A stretch of 64,000 bases of DNA from UBA2357 sp002344625 (GTDB taxonomy: Bacteria; Pseudomonadota; Gammaproteobacteria; Burkholderiales; Rhodocyclaceae): positions 1 to 64,000 of the forward strand of contig CALKIH010000053.1 in assembly GCA_937995335.1 (NCBI GenBank), in the 5' to 3' direction. Below, in pieces: positions 54,201 through 60,822 of this stretch. Within the stretch, counting starts at the first letter, position 1, and every line of letters starts with the position of its first letter. A model generated the notes under the pieces. The model was not told where the DNA came from and made no database searches. It saw only the letters and a program-made list of their open reading frames with translations. Made by a program: the position numbers and the translations under genes.

Positions 54201-57200
54201 CAAGGAGCCGCTGCACGCGTGCCTCGGCGCGCTGCGCGACGCCTACCACCTCGCCAGCGAACACGGCGACATGGAATACGCGGCTTACGCCCTGGCCGGG
54301 CGCATCCAGTTTTCCTTTCCGCTCATCACCGCGCTCACCCCCCATGTCCGCGAACTGGGCCAGCAGATCGAGGCACTGCGCCAGACCGGGCAGAAGCAGT
54401 CGCTCCAGTACTCGGTCATGACGCTCCAGGCGGTCACGATCCTGCAGGGGCCCGGCATCGACCCGATCCGCCTGCACGGCGAGCACTACCACGGCGAAGC
54501 CATGCTGGCCGAGCACCAGCGTGAAAATCATCGCACCGCGATCTGCCTGCATCATTTCTACGATGCGGTACTCAAGCTGCTGTTCTGCGCCCCCGAAGCG
54601 GCCGAGGCGGCATGCCGTGAAGGCGCCGGGTTCCTCCCCTACGTTTCGGCGACCTTCACCTCGACCTGGTTCCAGTTCATACATGCCCTGGCGCTGCTGC
54701 GCTGCGAGCCGCCGACGGACCCCGCCTCCTGGCGCACCCGCATGCGCCGGGTGCGCACCATCCTCGCCCAGATTCAGCACCTCGCCCGCCACTGCCCCGA
54801 CAACTACGCCCACCAGGTCGTGCTGATCCAGGCCGAGCTCGCCCGCATCGGCCAGGACCGCATCGCGGCGCTCGATCTCTACGACCGGGCGGTCGCCGGC
54901 GCCGAACGCAATGGCTTCATGCTCGAGGCCGCGCATGCCTGCGAGCTTGCCGCCCTGTTTCATCGCGACGACGGGCGCCCGACGATCGCGCGGGCCTACT
55001 TCGAACAGGCCTACCGGCGCTTTCGCGCCCTCGAGGCCCATGCCAAGCTGGCCCAGATGCGGGCACGCTACGGCCTGCCGTTCGACGACCCCGGCGATCC
55101 GGCGCCCAGGCCAAGCCCGCGGGCGAACACCCGTCTCGATCTCGCACCGCTGTCGGACCACGCCATCGAAGTCTCGTCGGTGATCGCGGCCTCGCAGGCG
55201 ATCTCCGACGAGATCGTGCTCGACCGCCTGCTGGCACGCCTGATGGCGCTGGCGCTGGCGAATGCCGGGGCCCAGCGCGGCGTGATGCTGATGCGCCACG
55301 ACGGACAACTGTTCATCGATGCGGAAGCCCGGATCGACCAGCCGTGGCACCGGCTCGAACCGCTCGCGCTGGAAGACGCCGCAGACCGGGTGCCAGCGAG
55401 CATCATCACCTATTGCGCGCGCAGCAAGGAGGCGGTGGTGCTCGGCAACGACGGCGAGCACGCGTTCTTCGAGCTCGACCCCTTCATCGTCCGCAACCGG
55501 CCACGCTCGGTACTGTGCCTGCCGATCGTGTATCACGGCGATCTCACCGCGGTGCTCTACCTCGAGCATGCGGGCAGCGACCACATCTTCGATCACCGCC
55601 GCCTGCAAACGCTCAAGATCCTGTCGGCGCAGGCAGCGATCTCGATCGAGAACGCCAAGCTCTACGAGAGCCTGCAACGCTCGGAAGGCGAGTACCGGTC
55701 GCTGTTCGAACATGCGGTGGAGGGCATCTTCAGGGTCAGTCCGCGCGGCGGATTCGTATCGACCAACCCGGCGCTGGTCCGCCTGCTCGGCTACCCGTCG
55801 GCCCAGGCGTTCATGAGCGAGGTCACCGACGTGGCACGCCAGTGCTTTCTCGACGGCCACGAGCTGCGCCGCTTTCTCGGCGCGCTGAACCTCAACAACC
55901 GGGTGATCAACTTCGAAACCCGTTGGCGCCATCGCGACGGCAACGCGGTGGACGTCTCGATCTCGGCGCGCCGGGTTCGCGATGCCGACGGGCGGCTGCT
56001 GTTCTACGAAGGTTCGATCACCGACATCAGCGAACGCAAGGCGCGCGAGCGCGCCGAACGTGCGCTCGACAAGGCCGAGGCCGCCAGCGAGGCCAAGAGC
56101 CACTTCATCGCCACGATGAGCCATGAGATCCGCACCCCGCTCAACGGCATCCTGGGCATGGCGCAACTGATGTTGCGCTCGGGGCTCGACGACACCCAGC
56201 GCGAGCGCGTGGCGGCGATACTCCGCAGCGGCCGGTCGCTGCTGGCGATTCTCAATGACGTACTCGACCTGGCCAAGATCGAGGCCGGACAGGTGACGCT
56301 CGAAGCGCGCCCGTTTTCGCCCCGGCGGCTGGTGACCGAGCTCGCCCCCATTCTCGAGTCGATCGCCGCCGAACGCGGCCTCGCCCTGCATGTCGAGACC
56401 GCCGCCAGTTGCCCGGAACAGGTGCTCGGCGATCCACGCGCACTGACCCAGGTTCTGATGAATCTGGCCAACAACGCGCTCAAGTTCACCGAGCGCGGCC
56501 GGGTGGCGATCAAGCTCGGCCACGAAGCACTCGGCCCCGCGCGCCATCGGCTGCGCTTCGAGGTCGAAGACACCGGCATCGGCGTGCCGGCGGCCGCCCA
56601 GGCGCACATCTTCGAACATTTCGGCCAGGCCGACAGCTCGATTTCACGCCGATTCGGCGGCACCGGCCTGGGCCTCGCGATCTGCCGCCAGCTGGTCACG
56701 CTGGCCGGCGGGCGGATCGGCTTTTCGAGCACGCCGGGCGAAGGCAGCCGCTTCTGGTTCGAGATCGATTGCGAGCCGTCGTCCGCGCCCGACGCCGCCG
56801 CGCTTCCGGCGCCCCGCACCGGCGGGCCGCTGCGCATCCTGCTGGTGGAGGATGTCGAGATCAATCAGCAGGTGGCCTGCGGCCTGCTCGAATCCGAAGG
56901 CCATCGGGTCTGCGTCGCGAGCGACGGCGAAACCGCGCTGCGCCTGCATGACGCCAACGACTACGACGTGGTCCTGATGGACCTGCACCTGCCGGACATG
57001 GACGGGCTCACGACCACCCGGCACATGCGCGCCCACGCCGCCACGACCAAGGCCGGCGTGCGGATCATCGCGCTGACCGCGGCCCTCGCGGCGGCCGACG
57101 TCGACGCCTGCTGCCGCGAGGGCGTGGATGCCGTCCTGGCGAAACCGCTCGACTTCGGCGCGCTGCAGGCGCTGCTCGCCGGCGGGCAGGCCCCGATGCG

Positions 57201-57570
57201 CCCCGCGCACCTGCCCGGCGCGCCGTCGCGACCCGCCCCGCATCTCGATGCCGGCCTGGTCCGTCAACACCGCGCGATGCTGGGCGACGAGCGCTTCACC
57301 GCGCTCGTCGACACCTTGCGCAGCCAGTGCGACACCCTGCTGAACCAGCTCGAGGCCGAGCCGGTCCTGCCGGCCCAGGGCAAGATCCTGCACAAGCTCG
57401 TCGGCGCCTGCAGCAACTTCGGCTTGGCGCGCGCCGCCCACGCCTTGCGCGAAGCCGAGGACGACGCCCGGCACGGCGACGTCCGCCAGCGGCTCACCAG
57501 CCTGCGCCCGCTGCTGCATGACAGCCTGGACGAACTCGCCCGCCCGCCGGCGATCGCGCCGCCGGTGTGA
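51238..57570 (+). CDS. 2,110-residue hybrid sensor kinase with pseudokinase, AAA, GAF, PAS, HisKA, REC and HPt domains
   Basis: Domains in order: a serine/threonine-kinase-like domain (about 1-265); an AAA/NTPase domain with Walker A GETGVGKSS (about 326-334) and FLDDLQWSD; a long TPR-like helical region (to about 1300); GAF (about 1325-1470); PAS (about 1485-1605); HisKA with H1629 in MSHEIRTPLNG; HATPase (FGGTGLGLAI); a receiver with the Asp in VVLMDLHLPDMDG (about 1915); and HPt (ILHKLVGACSNFG, His about 2052). The N-terminal kinase looks inactive: the catalytic loop reads HLQVSPDHLLVN, and DFG is DFS. No membrane segment is evident, so it is probably cytoplasmic. It starts with the cotranscribed regulator upstream. 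Confidence 0.9.
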   Translation: MVAAPLFQIVARLHHSARSTISRARRRGDDAAVILKHRHAPASPGEGLEHEYALLNEIALSGVARPLALLRIDGEPVMVSADHGGEPLRRLIDAGRPTWAERLRIAIRAARLLGQLHEERVVHLQVSPDHLLVNRASGEVQLVDFSLATRFGREHVRFDSARLALAHLAYMAPEQTGRVNRSVDYRTDYYSLGISLFEMLTGHPPFTGSDPLALIHCHIAHAPAAAHRLNPALPRALSAVIAKLLAKDAAERYQSSAGLVHDLEQCLDQLEGRAPESPFEPGTQDRSERFRLPPQLYGRASLLQSLAQNFDRCARGEQLRVLIGGETGVGKSSLVHAFRQQVMRGGGLFASGKFDQFRHPRPYSGFVLALQALVRSLLARPEAEIAACRTRLHERIGDDVPLLLNLIPEFAAIVGAPAGASRPAPLDEKNRLRLFTRLLGIFLHPGHPLVVFLDDLQWSDPASLKLFDALARSAELPGLLLVASFRAEALQPGHPLTAVVASMRTRRDGLHDYTLDPLSPRQVAQMLADTLDRTLEDVRALATLCHAKTRGNPFFLHQLLHSLYEDGLIRFRAQRWQWDESAIEALALAEGVVSLMLDKIRRLPPATRHVLCAAACIGSHFSLHLLAVAQGRTPDETMEDLAPALRDGLVVSSESGFTLLDPLDPHQVRYRFSHDRIQHAAHSLASERTVCELHWAIGRQLMHELDATAARTRIFEVVNHLNAARDHARDGDTQLRLAALNLEAGTRARESAAFDSASDYFESGIALLPPRAWSRCYALALDLHAGAAEIAGQRGDAARLAGLAQAIETHAANLLDKVRLYEIRIHFEIAHNRFPQALDIALEVLALLGVTLPGAPDRATCARELRQSRTSLAHMSDEAVLALPPLQDPHILAALPILGSLFGVVKFSSSSLRPLVSARQVALSLRHGLTEWAAPAFAGYGGVLCGHLDAIEEGYRAGCLALKLNERSGSAQTRHQTATLFNIYVRHYKEPLHACLGALRDAYHLASEHGDMEYAAYALAGRIQFSFPLITALTPHVRELGQQIEALRQTGQKQSLQYSVMTLQAVTILQGPGIDPIRLHGEHYHGEAMLAEHQRENHRTAICLHHFYDAVLKLLFCAPEAAEAACREGAGFLPYVSATFTSTWFQFIHALALLRCEPPTDPASWRTRMRRVRTILAQIQHLARHCPDNYAHQVVLIQAELARIGQDRIAALDLYDRAVAGAERNGFMLEAAHACELAALFHRDDGRPTIARAYFEQAYRRFRALEAHAKLAQMRARYGLPFDDPGDPAPRPSPRANTRLDLAPLSDHAIEVSSVIAASQAISDEIVLDRLLARLMALALANAGAQRGVMLMRHDGQLFIDAEARIDQPWHRLEPLALEDAADRVPASIITYCARSKEAVVLGNDGEHAFFELDPFIVRNRPRSVLCLPIVYHGDLTAVLYLEHAGSDHIFDHRRLQTLKILSAQAAISIENAKLYESLQRSEGEYRSLFEHAVEGIFRVSPRGGFVSTNPALVRLLGYPSAQAFMSEVTDVARQCFLDGHELRRFLGALNLNNRVINFETRWRHRDGNAVDVSISARRVRDADGRLLFYEGSITDISERKARERAERALDKAEAASEAKSHFIATMSHEIRTPLNGILGMAQLMLRSGLDDTQRERVAAILRSGRSLLAILNDVLDLAKIEAGQVTLEARPFSPRRLVTELAPILESIAAERGLALHVETAASCPEQVLGDPRALTQVLMNLANNALKFTERGRVAIKLGHEALGPARHRLRFEVEDTGIGVPAAAQAHIFEHFGQADSSISRRFGGTGLGLAICRQLVTLAGGRIGFSSTPGEGSRFWFEIDCEPSSAPDAAALPAPRTGGPLRILLVEDVEINQQVACGLLESEGHRVCVASDGETALRLHDANDYDVVLMDLHLPDMDGLTTTRHMRAHAATTKAGVRIIALTAALAAADVDACCREGVDAVLAKPLDFGALQALLAGGQAPMRPAHLPGAPSRPAPHLDAGLVRQHRAMLGDERFTALVDTLRSQCDTLLNQLEAEPVLPAQGKILHKLVGACSNFGLARAAHALREAEDDARHGDVRQRLTSLRPLLHDSLDELARPPAIAPPV

Positions 57571-57615
57571 CAAACATCGAGCCTTTCGTTACAAATCCGC
57601 ACATCGGCCCACAAC
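57569..57615. promoter_or_regulatory. ACAAA motifs upstream of the aldehyde dehydrogenase gene
   Basis: ACAAA at 57570 and 57591 and ACAAC at 57611 are spaced 21 and 20 bases apart. The middle copy, CGTTACAAATC (57587-57597), matches CGTTACAAACC on the minus strand at 50381-50391 in the qhpA upstream array with one mismatch. It lies 109-155 bases before the aldehyde dehydrogenase start. This suggests a site for the same regulator. Confidence 0.35.
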
Positions 57616-57723
57616 CCGGTTTACCCCTCGCCCCTAGTCTGGGCGGACTGGCGGGTCTTGCCCGCGAGCCACGCGAGCATCGCATGGCCTGCCCGAAACG
57701 CAACCACATGGATCTCGATCACG

Positions 57724-59136
57724 ATGAACACTCCCTACTCCCTGATCATCGACGGAAGACCGGTCGCCGGCGCACGGGCCAGCTTCGCCGTGCTCAACCC
57801 CGCGACCGAAACCGTCGTGGCGCAATGTCCCGCCGCCTCGACCGAACAGCTCGACCAGGCGGTCGCCGCCGCCGGCACCGCCTTCGCCACCTGGCAATAC
57901 AGCAGCGACGACTCGCGCAGGACCGCGCTGCATGCGATCGCCGACCTGATCGAGCAGAACATGGAGAGCCTGGCCGCCCTGATCGTCGCCGAGCAAGGCA
58001 AGCCGCTCGCACTGGCGCGCATGGAAGTCGGCGGCGGCGCGGCGTGGACGCGCGCGACCGCCGGATTGACGCTGCCGGTCGAGGTCATCGAAGACCGCCC
58101 GGGCAAGCGCATCGAGCTGCATCGCAAGCCGCTCGGCGTGGTCGGGTCGATCACCCCGTGGAACTGGCCGTTCATGATCGCGGTATGGCATGTGATGCCG
58201 GCCGTGCGCGCCGGCAATACGGTGGTGATGAAGCCGTCGTCACTCACCCCGCTGTCCACGCTGCGGCTGGTCGAGCTCATGAACCAGGTGCTGCCGCCGG
58301 GGGTCGTGAACGTCGTCACCGGCGAAGGCGGGATCGGGCGGGCGATGTCGAGCCATGCCGGGATCCGCAAGATCGTGTTCACCGGCTCCACCCCGACCGG
58401 GCAGGACATCATGCGCAACGCGGCCGGCAACCTGAAGCGCCTCACGCTGGAACTGGGCGGCAACGATGCCGGCATCGTGCTGCCTGACGTCGACGTCGAC
58501 AAGGTGGCGCCGGCGATCTTCCAGACCGCCTTCCTGAACATGGGGCAGACCTGCGCGGCGCTCAAGCGCCTGTATGTGCATGATTCGATCTACGAGGCGC
58601 TGGTCGCCCGCCTGGGCGAGATCGCCCGCTCGCAGACGCTCGGCAACGGCATGGACGAAGGCGTCACTTTCGGCCCGGTGCAGAATCGCGCCCAGCTCGA
58701 CCTCGTCATCGAGCTGGTTGCCGACGCCGCCGCCAACGGCGCCCGCATCGTGGCCGGCGGCGAGCCGGTCGCGGGCAAAGGCTACTTCTACCCGCCCACC
58801 ATCGTCGCCGACATCGGCGACGGCACCCGTCTGGTCGACGAGGAACAGTTCGGCCCCGCCTTGCCGGTGATCCGCTACAGCGACGTCGACGATGCGATCG
58901 CGCGCGCCAACGCCAACGCCAACGGCCTGGGCGGATCGGTCTGGTCGAGCGACATCGACACCGCGCGCGTGGTGGTCCAGCGGCTCGAATGCGGTACGGC
59001 CTGGATCAACGGCCATGCCGAGGTGTTGCCGCACTGCCCCTTCGGCGGCTGCAAGATGTCCGGCTTCGGGGTCGAATTCGGCCTGGAAGGCCTGCTCGAA
59101 TACACCTCGCCGCAATTGCTCAACATCAACCTGTAG
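57724..59136 (+). CDS. Aldehyde dehydrogenase (NAD(P)-dependent)
   Basis: A 470-residue ALDH-superfamily enzyme that oxidises aldehydes to acids. It has SITPWNWPFMIAVWHVMPA, the general-base Glu in LELGGND, the nucleophile Cys in MGQTCAALKRLY, and EQFGPALPVIRY. The start at 57724 gives MNTPYSLIIDG, as in relatives. It lies 153 bases after the giant sensor kinase, in the same direction. The natural substrate is probably the aldehyde released when the quinohemoprotein dehydrogenase deaminates primary amines. Confidence 0.9.
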   Translation: MNTPYSLIIDGRPVAGARASFAVLNPATETVVAQCPAASTEQLDQAVAAAGTAFATWQYSSDDSRRTALHAIADLIEQNMESLAALIVAEQGKPLALARMEVGGGAAWTRATAGLTLPVEVIEDRPGKRIELHRKPLGVVGSITPWNWPFMIAVWHVMPAVRAGNTVVMKPSSLTPLSTLRLVELMNQVLPPGVVNVVTGEGGIGRAMSSHAGIRKIVFTGSTPTGQDIMRNAAGNLKRLTLELGGNDAGIVLPDVDVDKVAPAIFQTAFLNMGQTCAALKRLYVHDSIYEALVARLGEIARSQTLGNGMDEGVTFGPVQNRAQLDLVIELVADAAANGARIVAGGEPVAGKGYFYPPTIVADIGDGTRLVDEEQFGPALPVIRYSDVDDAIARANANANGLGGSVWSSDIDTARVVVQRLECGTAWINGHAEVLPHCPFGGCKMSGFGVEFGLEGLLEYTSPQLLNINL

Positions 59137-59158
59137 CGCGCCTCGGCCTCGTCCACGA

Positions 59159-59200
59159 CGGCCCTGCTCCCGCCCCTGCGAGGGGCGCGGAACAGGGCCG
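59159..59200. terminator. Strong hairpin between convergent aldehyde dehydrogenase and porin genes
   Basis: Outer arms CGGCCCTG (59159-59166) and CAGGGCCG (59193-59200) enclose inner arms CGCCCCT (59171-59177) and AGGGGCG (59181-59187) with a GCG loop. The nested, G+C-rich stem lies between two convergent genes. No U-tract follows, so it may act as a bidirectional transcript-end or 3'-protecting structure. Confidence 0.5.
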
Positions 59201-59252
59201 CGCCGGGTACACCCGCCCCACGGGAAACATCGAAGACGCTTCCCGTGGATGC

Positions 59253-60614
59253 TCAGAACGGCACGATCAACAACAAGTGCGCGTAGGTGCTGCGGCTGCG
59301 GCTGCCGATCTGGGAACCGCCATTGGCGTCGCTGTTGTCGGGATCGTAGAAACCGATGACCGGGCTCACGATGAGGTTGTCACTGACCGTCCAGTTCGCG
59401 AAGAAATCGTACTCGTTGCCGTCGAGCGCGCCGCTGCCGCCGGCGGTGTCGCGGAACGAGAAGATGTTGAGGCCGACCTCGAGGTTTTCGCGCGGCATCG
59501 CACGCAGCCCGACGTAATGCACTTCGGCGTCGCTGTTGAACGGGCCGGCGAAGTTGGCCGCGACCTCGCCCTGAAACCAGGTGCCGTAGCCGCGGCTGAA
59601 TCCGAAGAAGAGCGGATCGAAGCCTTCGTCGAAGCTGGAGAAGCGGTAGTTGATCGACGGGGTCCAGGTCACGTCGCCGAAGGTCCACCCCGCCTCGAGA
59701 TACCAGGCATCGGCATCGCGGGCCGTATCGTCGCCCTGGTTCTGGTTGACGAACTCGGCCGACAGGAACAGGTTCTCCACCCCGGCATTGCCCTGGCCGC
59801 GCAGGCTCCAGGTGGTCTGACCATCGCGGTGGGTGAGACCGTCGGCGTGGGCGTCGTCGAGATCCAGCCCTTCGATGACGGTGGTGGCCAGCGTGCCCTT
59901 GGGGGTGACGTATTCGAGGTTGATACCGGCGAGTTCCATCCGCCCCTGCACGTTGTTGTCGGATTGCAGCCAGAACAGATCGGAACGCAGTCCATCGGCA
60001 CCGCCCAGCCTCAGCACCGCGGTGCCGTCGAAGGCCTTGCGGGCCGCCAGCCAGTAGGCACCACCGCGATCGAGGTCGGAGCCGGCCACGCGGTCGATCG
60101 CGTCGCCGAAGTTGAGAGCATCGCCATTGATCAGGAATCCGTCGCCGATCGTCACGGACTGCCGCCCGAACGAGAAATCGACGCCGTCCTCGCCCAACGC
60201 CGGAAACAGGGTGCCCGAACGCCAGCCGAGATAGGCGTCTTCGACCGCGGTACGCCGCTCGTTGCCGGAGGTGAAGCCGCCCGCATCGCCATCCCCCCAG
60301 GTGCCGGAGCTCACCAGGCTGAAGCGCCCATGCAGCACGGCGCCGGCGTCGAGCGCCTTGACGCCGGTGAGCCCGTAGTTGATGAAACCCTCGCGCCAGC
60401 TCGCCCCCCCGCCCTCGGTCTTCGCGCCGAGGTTGTAGCTGCGCTGGCTGTCGAACAGCCCGAACATCGCGATGCCGTCGAAGCTCAGGCTGTCGCCGTC
60501 GTTCGCATACAGCTCGAACGCGGCGGCCGGTGCCGCCAGCAATGCCGCGGCCGCACCGGAGACGGCCAGTGCCAGCGCACAGGGCGCCAGCGTCTCGTTT
60601 CGCTTTCTCTTCAT
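59253..60614 (-). CDS. Outer-membrane beta-barrel (porin-like) protein
   Basis: A 453-residue protein with a signal peptide (LAPCALALAVSGAAAALLAAPAAA), alternating amphipathic strands rich in Tyr/Trp/Phe, and a C-terminal Phe (LLLIVPF), the Omp85 recognition mark. Internal features include FSFGRQSVTIGDGFLINGDALNF and YLEAGWTFGDVTWTPSINYRF, similar to alginate-export/OprD-like barrels. It probably lets a small organic substrate cross the outer membrane. It lies next to amine-oxidation genes and upstream has a 10-bp repeat array like that of qhpA. Confidence 0.78.
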   Translation of the reverse strand: MKRKRNETLAPCALALAVSGAAAALLAAPAAAFELYANDGDSLSFDGIAMFGLFDSQRSYNLGAKTEGGGASWREGFINYGLTGVKALDAGAVLHGRFSLVSSGTWGDGDAGGFTSGNERRTAVEDAYLGWRSGTLFPALGEDGVDFSFGRQSVTIGDGFLINGDALNFGDAIDRVAGSDLDRGGAYWLAARKAFDGTAVLRLGGADGLRSDLFWLQSDNNVQGRMELAGINLEYVTPKGTLATTVIEGLDLDDAHADGLTHRDGQTTWSLRGQGNAGVENLFLSAEFVNQNQGDDTARDADAWYLEAGWTFGDVTWTPSINYRFSSFDEGFDPLFFGFSRGYGTWFQGEVAANFAGPFNSDAEVHYVGLRAMPRENLEVGLNIFSFRDTAGGSGALDGNEYDFFANWTVSDNLIVSPVIGFYDPDNSDANGGSQIGSRSRSTYAHLLLIVPF

Positions 60615-60714
60615 TGCACTCCCCCAAGGTATTCACTCCGGCGGCGCGATGACGATGCAGGCGCCGCAGTCTAACGCCAGCGTATTGCGCAGGTGTAAGA
60701 CTCCATTGCGGCCA

Positions 60715-60749
60715 ATGTGTCGACTTGTGAGAGGATGTGCATAGTTGTG
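60715..60749. promoter_or_regulatory. Four tandem WTGTG repeats at 10-bp spacing
   Basis: ATGTG (60715), TTGTG (60725), ATGTG (60735) and TTGTG (60745) recur at exactly 10 bp. The array lies 101 bases upstream of the porin gene (minus strand) and 74 bases upstream of the second hybrid kinase gene (plus strand). The spacing and TTGTG core recall the array at 50361-50390. It may be a site for an OmpR-type regulator. Confidence 0.5.
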
Positions 60750-60822
60750 CGCGTAATGGCGTTGGGATTACATTGGGTGCATCCTGACGCTGGACCATTG
60801 CCGCCCGCCGCTCGTTTTCTTC

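Noticed and set aside
51415..56619. A 1,734-codon open frame antisense to the giant sensor kinase
   Set aside because: Its translation is low-complexity, rich in Arg/Gly/Ala/Val, and has no domain. It mirrors the codon bias of the real gene on the plus strand, as expected in high-G+C DNA.
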